A DNA stretch of 64,000 nt from Streptomyces orinoci (GCF_003121295.1 NZ_PHNC01000015.1:1-64000); one strand, 5' to 3'; positions 45,788-54,726 are shown, counted from the stretch's first letter. Translations and numbers: made by a program. Notes: generated by a model from the sequence alone, not told the origin.

Positions 45788-47119
45788 TCAGCCGGAGACC
45801 AGGCGCTGCCGGATCTGCCCGCGCACGCGCTCGGCGAGCGCGGTGAGCCGGGCGGAGAGCCCCGCCCGCGGGGCCGTCGGTGCCTCGATGCGCCGTGACT
45901 CCGGCGGCAGTTCGGCGAGGTCGGCCAGGAGCCGCTGCCGGGCGGTGCCCAGCGGGGCGCGCTCCGCCGTACGCCTGCCGTCCGTCATCACCGTCTTCAG
46001 CAGCGGGACGCTCCCGGCCGGCGGCCGTTCCACCGCCAGCCCGATGACGTCCGTACAACCGGGCCGCCGGAAGACCTGCTTGCGGCCCGGCGCCGTCGCC
46101 TTGGCCGAGGAGAGCTTCATCACCGGGCGGCCGTCGTACTCGACCAGTTTGTAGGCGGAGTCCAGATAGGGGGCGTCCGCCGAGGTGCCGACCCGGGTGC
46201 CGACCGCGTAGACGTCGATGGGCGCCTTGGCACGGACCAGCCGCTGCACCGCGAACTCGTCCAGACTGCCGCTGGCCACGATCCGTACCTCGGAAAGCCC
46301 GGCCGCGTCCAGGATGGAGCGGGCCTGGAAGGCCAGAACTCCCAGGTCGCCGCTGTCCAGCCGGACGGCGCAGCCCGGGCCGAGCCCCAGCGAACGCAGC
46401 ACGCGGGCGGCCGTGGCCACGCCGCTCCGGGTGTCATAGGTGTCCACCAGGTAGGTCACCGGGCCGGGGTGGGAGCGGGCGAAGGCGCGGAACGCCGCCT
46501 CCTCGGTCTCGAAGGCTTCGACATAGGAATGGGCCATGGTGCCGACCGCGGGAATGCCTTCGGCGTGGGCCGCCGCCACATTGCTCGTCCCGGCGAGCCC
46601 GGCGATCGCACTCAGCCGGGCGGCGTCATAGGCGGCGCCCGGCCCGTGCGTACGGCGCAGGGCGAAGTCCACCACCGGGTGGCCGTCGGCGGCCAGTACG
46701 CACCGGGCGTACTTGGAGGCGACGGCGGTCTGGTGGCTGACCCGGTTGAGGATGTAGCTCTCCACCAGCTGCGCCTGTGGCAGCGGCGCGGTGACCTCCA
46801 GCAGAGGTTCGCCGGCCAGCACCACCCGCCCCTCCGGTACCGCCCGGACCTCCCCGGTGAACTCAAGGCCCAGCAGCGGTGCCAGCTCCCCGGCCGGCCG
46901 CCCCAGCACCGAGGCGAAGACCTCCACGTCCTGCTGGGTCACCCGGTAGCGGTGCAGGTAGTCCAGGACCGGCTCCAGCCCCGCGGCCACCAGGAAGCCC
47001 CGGTCCGGCGGCAGGTCGCGGACGAACAGACTGAAGGTCGCCGGGCGGGTCATGCCCTCGCGCAGATAGGACAGGGCCATGGTGACCTCGTAGAGGTCGG
47101 TGGTCATGGCGTCGGACAC
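45788..47119 (-). CDS. pncB: Nicotinate phosphoribosyltransferase
   Basis: A 443-residue enzyme of NAD salvage converting nicotinate and PRPP to nicotinate mononucleotide. Start: GTG 47119 with GGAGG 8 nt upstream. MTTDLYEVTMALSYLREGM is the usual opening. AGTSNVAAAH, GTMAHSYVEAF, LVDTYDTRSGV (PRPP loop), CAVRLDSGDLG and IVASGSLDEF are the conserved core, followed by VYAVGTRVGTS. It is complete. In mycobacteria a second pncB copy belongs to the dormancy regulon, so this copy may sustain NAD during oxygen limitation rather than be the housekeeping enzyme. Confidence 0.92.
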   Translation of the reverse strand: MSDAMTTDLYEVTMALSYLREGMTRPATFSLFVRDLPPDRGFLVAAGLEPVLDYLHRYRVTQQDVEVFASVLGRPAGELAPLLGLEFTGEVRAVPEGRVVLAGEPLLEVTAPLPQAQLVESYILNRVSHQTAVASKYARCVLAADGHPVVDFALRRTHGPGAAYDAARLSAIAGLAGTSNVAAAHAEGIPAVGTMAHSYVEAFETEEAAFRAFARSHPGPVTYLVDTYDTRSGVATAARVLRSLGLGPGCAVRLDSGDLGVLAFQARSILDAAGLSEVRIVASGSLDEFAVQRLVRAKAPIDVYAVGTRVGTSADAPYLDSAYKLVEYDGRPVMKLSSAKATAPGRKQVFRRPGCTDVIGLAVERPPAGSVPLLKTVMTDGRRTAERAPLGTARQRLLADLAELPPESRRIEAPTAPRAGLSARLTALAERVRGQIRQRLVSG

Positions 47120-47590
47120 GGGCCGCACCTCCCCGTCCCGCGGGGTCGCGCCGGTCCTGGGGCGCCCCGGTGACCGGCTGCTCGCCGAGGTATGCGTGCA
47201 TGGAGAATTTTCCCTCGCCGGGCGCGGCATGTCGCGCCGAGCGGTCGTCCGCCGTCGTCGGCGCCGGACCGATGCCCTGCTCGGGGGCCGGGGGCCGGTC
47301 CGCACGGGAACGGGGCCGCCCGGCCCTGGCGGAAGGACCCGTGGCGTGGTGTGCTGGAAGTGGCGGGAGGGACCCCGCGAGGCGCGGGGCAGCGGCGTCA
47401 GGCCGTGCACCGCGCAATCAGGATCCGCGAGAAGCGGATGGGGCCCTTCCCGTCCAGCTGCCACCCCGCGCGGCGCTGCCCTCGTCCGGGGCATCTGACC
47501 CGAACGGCACTCCGGCCGTGCGTGCCCCTCCGCCTGCCGCGAGGATCGGCATGGTCCCGCGATCCCCGGTGAGGGCAACGGAGGTGGCGC
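47120..47590. other. Divergent intergenic region between pncB and a USP gene
   Basis: About 470 bases without a coherent gene. It is the largest promoter-bearing gap in the stress island. It contains GGGA/GGACC-rich stretches (for example AAGGACCCGTGG at about 47333 and GGGAGGGACCCC at about 47372) that might be relatives of DosR-type boxes, but no clear 20-bp palindrome was found. Confidence 0.4.
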
Positions 47591-48391
47591 GTGGTGCGAC
47601 CGGTGTCCGTGGGCATCGACGGCTCCGCCGAGAGCCTGGCCGCTGCCGCCTGGGCGGGCCAGGAGGCGGCGCGGCGCGGCCTGCCGCTGCATCTGGTGTA
47701 CGCCCTTGAGTGGCGGACCAGCAATCTGCAGTTCTCACCGGGGGCCTCCGCCCAGCGTGAATGGGTGGAGAGCCGGATCGAGGTGGCGCAGGAAGAGCTC
47801 AGCGAGACGCATCCGGAACTGGAGGTCGGTGTGCGGCGGCCGGCCGGTCCGCCGGCCAAGGCGCTTATCGACATCGCCGGGGAGTCGGAGGAGCTGGTGC
47901 TGGGCTCGCGCGGCCTCGGAGTACTGGAGGGCTTCCTGCTGGGGACGGTGAGCCTCACCGTGATCGCTCACGCCTCCCGGCCGGTGGTGGCGGTCCGTGA
48001 GGCCGGGACGGGCGACGGCCCGGTAGTGGTGGGACTGGGCCATGAAGGGCCGTACGGTCCGCTGCTGGACTTCGCCTTCCAGGCCGCCGCCGGCCGGGGC
48101 ACCGGGGTGCAGGCGGTCGGAGCCGAACCCACCGCGCCGGCCGCGAAGGAGCGTGAGCCCTTGGCCCGGACGCTCGGTCCGTGGCGGGAGCGGTGGCCGC
48201 AGGTCGAGGTGGAGGAGCGGCTGCCTACCGGGCCCGCGGTGCGCCAACTGGTGGCCGAGGCCACGGATGCCGCCCTGCTGGTGGTGGGCCGCCGGGTGCG
48301 CAGGCCCGCCCTTGGCGTGCGGCTCGGGCCGGTGGCCCATGGCGTCCTCCACCACGCCCCGTGCCCGGTCGCGGTGGTCCCGCACGGCTGA
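47591..48391 (+). CDS. Tandem universal stress protein
   Basis: A 266-residue protein with two USP domains. GTG 47591 has GGAGG about 6 nt upstream. Domain 1 (1-140) opens VSVGIDGSAESLAAAAWAGQ and has the ATP-binding motif GSRGLGVLEGFLLGTVS. Domain 2 ends GRRVRRPALGVRLGPVAHGV with HHAPCPVAVVPH. The G-x2-G-x9-G-S/T-type motif is clear in domain 1 and weaker in domain 2. USPs are cytoplasmic ATP- or AMP-binding proteins of dormancy and hypoxia. The protein is closely similar in layout to the USP at 50355. Confidence 0.9.
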   Translation: MVRPVSVGIDGSAESLAAAAWAGQEAARRGLPLHLVYALEWRTSNLQFSPGASAQREWVESRIEVAQEELSETHPELEVGVRRPAGPPAKALIDIAGESEELVLGSRGLGVLEGFLLGTVSLTVIAHASRPVVAVREAGTGDGPVVVGLGHEGPYGPLLDFAFQAAAGRGTGVQAVGAEPTAPAAKEREPLARTLGPWRERWPQVEVEERLPTGPAVRQLVAEATDAALLVVGRRVRRPALGVRLGPVAHGVLHHAPCPVAVVPHG

Positions 48392-48432
48392 GCGGCCCAG
48401 GCACCTCCGGTCCATGGGCCACGCACACAAGG

Positions 48433-48451
48433 GGCACGGGGCGGCCGTGCC
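48433..48451. terminator. Hairpin between convergent USP and nitroreductase genes
   Basis: GGCACGG pairs with CCGTGCC around a 5-base loop in the 77-base gap between convergent stops. There is no T-tract, so termination is possible but not certain. Confidence 0.4.
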
Positions 48452-48468
48452 ACGCCGTCGGCCGTCGG

Positions 48469-49464
48469 CTAATCCTCGGTGACCAGAACCTCCCGCACCG
48501 GCCGGCGCGGTGTCCTCGGCCCCTTGGGGCCGTACCCCAGGCGCAGCATCATCTGGACATAACCCGCGCCGGAGGACGGATCGCGCAGTGGCCAGCGCAG
48601 ATCGGGCCACTCCAGGGCCTCGGTGGAGAAGGAGGTGGCCAGGCCCTCCAAGGTGGCCAGCAGCAGGACGCGCTCCATGGCCTGGCCCGCGCACAGCCAG
48701 TCCCGCGGCCCGTCGCCGTCGGTGCTCAGCAGCGCCAGATGGGGCTCGTCCTCGAAGGCGGTCGAGCCGAAGCCGGCGGTGGGACGGCCGCCCGAGAAGT
48801 CGCGCACGGGCGCCCTGCCGCCGCGTTTGCGCGGCCCAAAGGCATAGTCCGGTACGCCGTCGGTGGCGGTATCGGCCTCGGCGGCCCCGATCCGGGTCCA
48901 GCGGGCCAGGTCCGCGTCCCGGTCGCGGTCGGTGAGGTCCCGGGCCCCGGCCTCCTCCGCGAGTTCCTCGATCCAGCGCAGATGCCAGGCGGAAGGAAAG
49001 TCCAGCATGGCCCCTTCCCGGCGCGCGGCCTCGATCAGGGCGGCCCGCAGATTGGGCCGGATCTCCGTGGGGGCGAAGGGGTACCGGCTGGTATGCCGCT
49101 CGTGGACCGCCGGATACAGCAGGGCCAAGGCCACATCACCACCGGTCGGGGCGGTGAGCCGCACGGTCGCCAGCAGGGTGCTGTCCTGCGGGTCCGGCAG
49201 GAGCGCCACCTGCGGATGACAGCCGGCGTCGGCGGCCGCGACACGCAGGTTGAACAGTGCCGCACCGCACCCCAGGTGCAGCGCGCGGGCATCGGGGTCG
49301 GCATGCGGTATGACCCGCCCGAAGTCGGCATACAGCCGGAAGGTGCCGTTGCCCCGCGAATAGCGGAACCGCCAGGGCTGCGCATTGTGCATGGAGGGGG
49401 CGGCGGTGGCGTCACGCACCAGCTCCGCCACGCGGGTTTCGTTCAATGTCGGAGGCGCGTTCAC
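48469..49464 (-). CDS. Acg-like nitroreductase family protein
   Basis: A 331-residue protein with GTG start at 49464 and GAGGAG 7 nt upstream. LVRDATAAPSMHNAQPWRF near residue 16 is the diagnostic FMN-site segment of Acg (Rv2032-type) nitroreductases, followed by LHLGCGAALFNLRVA and ERHTSRYPFAP. The C-terminal half has GQAMERVLLLATLEGLATS and MMLRLGYGPKGPRTPRRP. Such proteins bind FMN but often lack reductase activity and may store flavin during dormancy. It is convergent with the first USP and divergent from the first CBS-BON gene. Confidence 0.9.
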   Translation of the reverse strand: MNAPPTLNETRVAELVRDATAAPSMHNAQPWRFRYSRGNGTFRLYADFGRVIPHADPDARALHLGCGAALFNLRVAAADAGCHPQVALLPDPQDSTLLATVRLTAPTGGDVALALLYPAVHERHTSRYPFAPTEIRPNLRAALIEAARREGAMLDFPSAWHLRWIEELAEEAGARDLTDRDRDADLARWTRIGAAEADTATDGVPDYAFGPRKRGGRAPVRDFSGGRPTAGFGSTAFEDEPHLALLSTDGDGPRDWLCAGQAMERVLLLATLEGLATSFSTEALEWPDLRWPLRDPSSGAGYVQMMLRLGYGPKGPRTPRRPVREVLVTED

Positions 49465-49648
49465 CGCAGGCTCCTCTCCGGAGACGCCGGGCCCGGCCGC
49501 CGGGCTTCTTCCAGGCTCCGGCGGCCCGCCAGGTCCGGGCAGCGGCCGGGTGTCCCGGGAAGAGGGCCGATCGGCTCAATGCCCGATTCCGCCCAGGCTG
49601 CCATGCTAGTAAATGCGGGCAATCCCGGCGATCGAGAGGAACGCCACC

Positions 49649-50326
49649 ATGCTGCAGCATCGAACGGTCGGGGAACTCATGACCCGGAGGGTGGTCCAGG
49701 TCCGGCCGGATACCCCGTTCAAGGAAATCGTCAGAGAGCTCGCCGAGAACGATGTCACCGCCGTACCCGTGGTGACGCACGACGGGCGGGTGATCGGCGT
49801 GGTGTCCGAGGCGGATCTGATGCGCAAGTCCGCCGACCAGCCCGACCCCTTCGGCCGCGTCCCGGTCCCCAACCTTGAGGAGTGGGAGCGCGCCAAGGCG
49901 GAGGGCGCCCGCGCGGAGGAGCTGATGTCCGCGCCCCCGGTGTGTGCCCGGCCGGAGTGGAATGTGGTGGAAACCGCCCGTCTGATGGCCGTCCAGGGCG
50001 TCAAGCGCCTCCCGGTGGTCGATGAGACGGACCAGCTGGTCGGCATCATCAGCCGCGCCGACGTCCTCCGTGTCTTCCTGCGCGAGGACGCGGCCATCCG
50101 CGCGGAGATCGACCACGATCTGCTGGAGCGCACCCTGGGCCTGGCCCCCTCGGCGGTCACGGCCGAGGTGTCGGAAGGGCAGGTGGTGCTCACCGGAACG
50201 GTCGAAGCACGCAGCATGATCCCGGTCATCGAGCGGCTCTGCCGCTCCGTGGACGGCGTGGTCTCGGTCAGGCAGCGCCTGGACTACCGGAGCGACGACA
50301 CCGGCGGACGCTTCCCCGCCCCCTGA
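49649..50326 (+). CDS. CBS-pair protein with C-terminal BON domain
   Basis: A 225-residue protein with GAGAGGAA upstream of the ATG at 49649. CBS1: VGELMTRRVVQVRPDTPFKE to GRVIGVVSEADLMRK. CBS2: AEELMSAPPVCARPEWNVVE to LVGIISRADVLRVFLRED. A BON domain follows (TAEVSEGQVVLTGTVEARS to VDGVVSVRQRLDY). CBS pairs sense adenine nucleotides; BON domains bind phospholipid or protein partners. The pair resembles the hypoxic-response protein Hrp1 with an added BON. It is likely co-transcribed with the USP 29 bases downstream. Confidence 0.92.
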   Translation: MLQHRTVGELMTRRVVQVRPDTPFKEIVRELAENDVTAVPVVTHDGRVIGVVSEADLMRKSADQPDPFGRVPVPNLEEWERAKAEGARAEELMSAPPVCARPEWNVVETARLMAVQGVKRLPVVDETDQLVGIISRADVLRVFLREDAAIRAEIDHDLLERTLGLAPSAVTAEVSEGQVVLTGTVEARSMIPVIERLCRSVDGVVSVRQRLDYRSDDTGGRFPAP

Positions 50327-50354
50327 ACACCGGCGACACCAGGAGGTCATCGCC

Positions 50355-51230
50355 ATGGACGAGAGCGCTCCCATCACGGTCGGACTCGACGGCTCCGCCG
50401 AGAGTCTGGCAGCCGCCCACTGGGCGGCGGACGAGGCCGCCCGGCGCGGTCTGGGGCTGTGCCTGCTGCACGCCTGGATCATGATGACGCCCGAACCGGC
50501 CGAAAGCCTGTCCCATACCGACCCCAACTACTGGGCGAAGCGCATCATCAGCGCCGCCCGGACCGAGATCCAGCAGCGTCACCCCGATCTGCCGATCACC
50601 GAGGAACTGGTCGCCGAGCGGCCGGATGCCGCCCTGCTGGCGGCGGCGGAGGACGCCGCCATGATCGTCCTGGGCTCACGCGGCCTGCACCGCCTGGAGA
50701 GCTTCTTCCTCGGCGACGTCAGCCTCCAGCTCGCCGGCCGCGCCGAGTCGCCGGTGGTCCTGGTACGGGTGGCCGACGGCGAGCGGCGGCACGACGATGC
50801 TCCGCCGGGCCCCGTGGTGGTGGGAATCAGCCTCAACGGCCCCTGCGACGACCTGCTGGAGTTCGCCTTCGCCGGCGCGGCCGCCCGCCGGGCGCCGCTG
50901 CATATCGTCCATGGACGCTCGCTGCCGGTCCAGGCGTACGCGCCCTGGGGCATCGACCCCGATGTCGCCCAGGCGGTCTCCGGCGACGCCGCCCGAGAGC
51001 TGTCCGAAGCCCTGGAACCCTGGCGCACCCTGCACCCCGAGGTCTCCGTGACCCAGACCGTCCGGCTGGGCAGCCCGGCCCGTGCGGTGCTGAGCACGGC
51101 GGAGGGCGCCGGGCTGCTGGTCGTCGGACGGCGCAGGCACCACGCGGCTCTCACCCCGCGCCTGGGCAATGTCGCACAGGCATGTGTGCACCATGCGCCC
51201 TGCCCGGTCGCCGTCGTCCCGCACAACTGA
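50355..51230 (+). CDS. Tandem universal stress protein
   Basis: A 291-residue protein with AGGAGG upstream of the ATG at 50355. The opening ITVGLDGSAESLAAAHWAAD and the ATP motif GSRGLHRLESFFLGDVS mark USP domain 1. Domain 2 (about 150-291) closes with GRRRHHAALTPRLGNVAQA and HHAPCPVAVVPHN. Its ends are near-identical to those of the USP at 47591, suggesting duplication. It lies between two CBS-BON genes in a three-gene run (29 and 13 bases apart). Confidence 0.92.
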   Translation: MDESAPITVGLDGSAESLAAAHWAADEAARRGLGLCLLHAWIMMTPEPAESLSHTDPNYWAKRIISAARTEIQQRHPDLPITEELVAERPDAALLAAAEDAAMIVLGSRGLHRLESFFLGDVSLQLAGRAESPVVLVRVADGERRHDDAPPGPVVVGISLNGPCDDLLEFAFAGAAARRAPLHIVHGRSLPVQAYAPWGIDPDVAQAVSGDAARELSEALEPWRTLHPEVSVTQTVRLGSPARAVLSTAEGAGLLVVGRRRHHAALTPRLGNVAQACVHHAPCPVAVVPHN

Positions 51231-51243
51231 GCCGGAGCCCCGG

Positions 51244-51927
51244 ATGAACCAGCGCACCGTCAGCGATGTGATGACCCGGACGGTCGTCGCGGTCAGCCGC
51301 GACGCCTCCTTCAAGGAGATCGCCAAGGCGCTCGCCGACTGGCACGTCAGCGCGGTGCCGGTGCTGGCGGAGGACGGCCGCGTCATCGGAGTGGTCTCGG
51401 AGGCCGACCTGCTGCCGAAGGAGGAGTTCAAGGACCGCGACCCCTCCCGGCTGGAACAGCTCCAGTACCTGGACGACCTGGCCAAGGCCGGCGGGGCGAC
51501 CGCGGAGGGCCTGATGAGCGCCCCCGCGGTCACCGTCCACAGCCATGCCACCCTGGCGGAGGCCGCCCGGGCGATGGCCCGCACGGGCGTCAAACGGCTG
51601 CCTGTGGTCACTGCGGAAGGCACGCTGACCGGCATCGTCAGCCGTGCCGACCTGCTCAAGGTCTATCTGCGCGAGGACGCCGACATCGCCCGGGAGGTCC
51701 GCGAGGCCATCGCACCGCTGTTCCGCAACCAACAGCCGGCCCTGCACGTCCAGGTGGCCGAAGGCGTCGTCACCCTCTCCGGTTCACTGGCCGACACCGC
51801 GCTGGTCCCGGTGCTGGCCCGGCTGGCCCGTGCCGTGGAGGGCGTCGTCAACGTCGAACTACAGCTCAGCGCACCCGCCGGCGGGACGGGCCGGGCACGG
51901 CCGCCGGTCACCGGCCCACGGGCCTGA
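51244..51927 (+). CDS. CBS-pair protein with C-terminal BON domain, second copy
   Basis: A 227-residue protein, ATG 51244, 13 bases after the USP. CBS1: VSDVMTRTVVAVSRDASFKE to GRVIGVVSEADLLPK. CBS2: AEGLMSAPAVTVHSHATLAE to LTGIVSRADLLKVYLRED. BON: LHVQVAEGVVTLSGSLADT to VEGVVNVELQL. It is the same architecture as the protein at 49649 and clearly paralogous, but diverged between the CBS motifs. It probably senses cellular adenylate charge. Confidence 0.92.
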   Translation: MNQRTVSDVMTRTVVAVSRDASFKEIAKALADWHVSAVPVLAEDGRVIGVVSEADLLPKEEFKDRDPSRLEQLQYLDDLAKAGGATAEGLMSAPAVTVHSHATLAEAARAMARTGVKRLPVVTAEGTLTGIVSRADLLKVYLREDADIAREVREAIAPLFRNQQPALHVQVAEGVVTLSGSLADTALVPVLARLARAVEGVVNVELQLSAPAGGTGRARPPVTGPRA

Positions 51928-52057
51928 CGTCCGGCCGGCGGCCGTCCAGCGCTGGCACGACACCGCCCGCTCTGCTCCCCTGGGAAGCAGCGGCCGGCCG
52001 GAGTCCCGGACCCGGTCGGCGAGAAGCAGCGGCGGCCAGCGAACGAAGGAATGGCAC

Positions 52058-52765
52058 GTGCAGGGCGAAGGCACGTCATCACCATCACCGTCACCGTCCT
52101 CGCCGGAGGAACCGGCGAGCACGTCGCCCACGGCCGACACCATGGCCACCCGTGCGTCGCTGCGCCGGCGGCAGCTGGGCCTGAGCCGGGAGCAACTCGC
52201 CGGACGAGCCGGTATGTCGGTGGCCTATCTGCGCCAACTGGAGAAATTCAGCGGCGACTTCGACCCTGCCGCACTGATGCGTCTGGCCGCCGCCCTGGAG
52301 ATGCCCTACGAGGAACTGGTCGCCGGCCGCGAGGACGCTCCGCCCGGCCAGCGGACGGCGGCGGCCCGCCCCATGCTGATGCGGCTGTCGAAACAGGAGT
52401 GCTGGGAACGGCTGGGCACCCATGGGATCGGCCGCCTGGGCCTGTCGGCGGACAGCGGCCCCCTGGTGCTCCCGGTCAACTACCTGGTCGATGCCCATAC
52501 CCTCGTCTACCGCACGGACCCGGACGGCGCGGCGGCGGTGGCCGCGGGCGAGCGACTGGCCCTGGAAACCGACCACCTCGATGAGCGGATGAGCAACGGC
52601 TGGAGCGTCCTGGTGACCGGAACCGCGGACCGCATCACCGATCCGGACGCGGTACGCGCACTCATGGAGCGGCCGGGCGCCCAGCCGTGGGCGGGCGGGG
52701 CCCGGGAGCTGTGGATCCGCATCGTCCCGAGCGAGGTGAGCGGCCGCAGGATCCGGGTTGGGTGA
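52058..52765 (+). CDS. XRE-type HTH fused to a pyridoxamine-5'-phosphate-oxidase-like domain
   Basis: A 235-residue protein. Start: GTG 52058 with AAGGA 8 nt upstream (an ATG at 52142 is possible). A Ser/Pro/Thr-rich N-terminus (about 28 residues) leads into the HTH: RRRQLGLSREQLAGRAGMS to YLRQLEKFSGDFD. From about residue 110 the beta-barrel LSKQECWERLGTHGIGRLGL, LVLPVNYLVDAHTLVYRTD and NGWSVLVTGTADRI match PNPOx-like flavin-binding proteins of dormancy islands. The fusion may couple flavin or redox state to DNA binding. It is the only DNA-binding protein in the island. Confidence 0.88.
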   Translation: MQGEGTSSPSPSPSSPEEPASTSPTADTMATRASLRRRQLGLSREQLAGRAGMSVAYLRQLEKFSGDFDPAALMRLAAALEMPYEELVAGREDAPPGQRTAAARPMLMRLSKQECWERLGTHGIGRLGLSADSGPLVLPVNYLVDAHTLVYRTDPDGAAAVAAGERLALETDHLDERMSNGWSVLVTGTADRITDPDAVRALMERPGAQPWAGGARELWIRIVPSEVSGRRIRVG

Positions 52766-53084
52766 CCGCTCGATGGCGGCGCGTAGGCGATCCGCAGTGC
52801 GTCCGGCACGAGGTTGAAGAGCGGTGGCCGGCCCCGCCGACGCACCACGCACATCGGCGCAGTAGCGTCCGGTCTCCGGTGGGCCTGCGTACCCATGGGC
52901 CGCCGTCACCGAAAAGCCCGGCGGCGGCCCAGGCCCGGTCCGGGTCCCGCTCGACCATGAAGAGTCCGGCGTCCGCCGGAGCCCGGAGCGCAGTCAGGGC
53001 AGTGCCCACGCCGAATCCGGTATTGCTCTCCGCGATCCGTGCTCGCCCAGCGCCAGGGTGGCGGGCAACCGGCCGAGCGGACGT
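52766..53084. other. Intergenic region, nothing supported
   Basis: About 320 bases. On the minus strand one stretch (VGTALTALRAPADAGLFMVE near 52960) looks faintly coding, but the frame collapses within 50 codons and no start or family was found. Confidence 0.4.
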
Positions 53085-53633
53085 TCAAAGCCAGCTCACC
53101 CGGGCCTGGGCCGGCTGATCGTCCGTCGCCCCGGCGGGCGGGAGCGCCAGTTCTCCACGCGATACACCGTCCAGCAGCCTGCGCACCGCGTCCATGATTT
53201 CCGGCACCGCACCGGCTACCCGGGCCGGGTCGTCCGGGCCGACCTCATGACCGGCGATGCCGGCCTCCGCCAGCAGGGAACGGAAATCCGTCAGCCGCTC
53301 GCCCACCCATGTCAATGGATCGGCCGACAAGGCCTCCGCAAAGACCCGCTCCCCGGGATCCCAGCCGTGGAAGCGCGGATGGTGGTGAGCGCGGTTCAGG
53401 CTGCCGACCGGCCCCGACACCGACTCCAGCAGATCCGCTCGCCAGACCGGCCGGTCAACGACGATGGGCCGGGCGGCATAGATCGACCCCCTCAGCGGGC
53501 CCCGTTCCAGCAGACGGACTTCCAGGCGCACCCCCCGTTCCGGCCCCTCCTGCCCCGGAATCGGATCCGGGTCAATGAAGTACAAATCGCCCGCGACCAC
53601 TCCAATGCGTTCGAAGCCGAAGGCATAGAGCAT
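53085..53633 (-). CDS. Conserved hypothetical protein of Streptomyces
   Basis: A 182-residue protein from the ATG at 53633: MLYAFGFERIGVVAGDLYFI then DPDPIPGQEGPERGVRLEVR and SIYAARPIVVDRPVWRADLL. It is cytoplasmic and acidic. The sequence type is familiar from many Streptomyces genomes, but without a functional name. No nucleotide-, metal- or catalytic motif stands out. It is convergent with the HTH-PNPOx gene and isolated from an operon. Confidence 0.8.
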   Translation of the reverse strand: MLYAFGFERIGVVAGDLYFIDPDPIPGQEGPERGVRLEVRLLERGPLRGSIYAARPIVVDRPVWRADLLESVSGPVGSLNRAHHHPRFHGWDPGERVFAEALSADPLTWVGERLTDFRSLLAEAGIAGHEVGPDDPARVAGAVPEIMDAVRRLLDGVSRGELALPPAGATDDQPAQARVSWL

Positions 53634-53908
53634 GGACCCTCCCGGTGTATGGCCATTGGACTGCCGGATCGCAATCGCGAAGCATCCCTACCCGCGGCCG
53701 CCGGCCTCCGAACTGCCTGCCGTCGGGAGACGGGCAGAACGCCCGACCCAGCCCTTGCCGGGACGGTTCGCCACAGCGAAGCAGCGATAACCCTCCTACA
53801 TACTCCAGTCCGGTTTCGTGATCAGTATGGTGTTGCCCTCCCCGAGGCCCCAACGCCAGGTCGGATTCCCGCCAGCTTCTGGCGCTGGTGCCAGCAATGC
53901 TCATCGTC

Positions 53909-54649
53909 ATGAACCGACTTGAAGGAAACGTAGCGTTGATCACGGGCGGCAGCCGGGGCATCGGTGCCGCTGTTGCATTGCGGCTGGCCGAAGAGGGCGC
54001 TGACGTCGTCCTGACCTATGAGAACAGCGCGGAACGCGCCACCGAGGTGGTGGAGCAGATCAAGGCCAGAGGGCGCCGGGCACTGGCCATCCAGGCCGAC
54101 AGCGCCATCCCTGAGGCGCTCACCGCCGCGGTGGACGAGGCCGCCGCGATGTTCGGCAGACTCGACATCCTGGTCAACAACGCCGGGGTTTTCCTCGTTG
54201 GCCCACTGGAAGACCTGGGGCCGGCAGAGATCGATCGCACTCTGGCGGTGAACGTCCGGGCGCCGTTCGCAGCGTCCCAGGCGGCAGTGCGTCATATGGG
54301 CCAGGGCGGCCGCATCATCAGTATCGGCAGCAATGTCGCCGAGCGTGCGGTCTTCCCAGGACTGGCGCTGTACTCGATGAGCAAGACGGCTCTGGTCGGG
54401 ATGACGAAGGGCCTGGCCCGAGAACTCGGTCCCCGTGGAGTCACCGTCAACCTGGTGCATCCCGGCCCCACCGACACAGACAGCAACCCCGCTGACGGGC
54501 CGAATGCCGAGGTGATCGCCGGCTTCACGGCTGTGGGCCGCTATGCGGAAACGGCCGAGATCGCGGCCACCGTCGCCCACCTGGCAAGCGCCGACGGCTC
54601 GTACATCACGGGCGCCTCGATCCATATCGACGGCGGCTTCACCGCCTGA
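53909..54649 (+). CDS. SDR-family oxidoreductase
   Basis: A 246-residue classical short-chain dehydrogenase. Cofactor motif TGGSRGIG (12-19), structural NNAG at 90-93, catalytic Ser in IISIGSN (139-141), and Y155-S-M-S-K159. C-terminal LVHPGPTDTDSNP and ITGASIHIDGGFTA are typical of the fabG-like group. All catalytic residues are present, unlike in the SDR at 26103. The start is uncertain: ATG 53897 and ATG 53909 are both possible, and neither has a good SD. The substrate is unknown. Confidence 0.88.
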   Translation: MNRLEGNVALITGGSRGIGAAVALRLAEEGADVVLTYENSAERATEVVEQIKARGRRALAIQADSAIPEALTAAVDEAAAMFGRLDILVNNAGVFLVGPLEDLGPAEIDRTLAVNVRAPFAASQAAVRHMGQGGRIISIGSNVAERAVFPGLALYSMSKTALVGMTKGLARELGPRGVTVNLVHPGPTDTDSNPADGPNAEVIAGFTAVGRYAETAEIAATVAHLASADGSYITGASIHIDGGFTA

Positions 54650-54726
54650 CACGCGAGCTCGACGTCGCGACCATGCTGAGGCTCCGCCCGTAAGAAGGAC
54701 GGCCACCGCGTGATCATCCGGGGGTT

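Noticed and set aside
47120..47590. DosR-like boxes in the pncB/USP divergent promoter
   Set aside because: GGGAC/GGACC stretches exist, but none forms the 20-bp palindrome, and such strings are common at this GC content.
52076..52100. Short CACCGTCACC-type tandem repeat as a regulatory or CRISPR-like element
   Set aside because: It is a low-complexity codon run encoding the Ser/Pro-rich N-terminus of the HTH-PNPOx protein.
52662..53009. Possible minus-strand gene between the HTH-PNPOx gene and the conserved hypothetical
   Set aside because: About 50 codons look acceptable, but the rest overlaps antisense of the PNPOx gene and no family or SD supports it.
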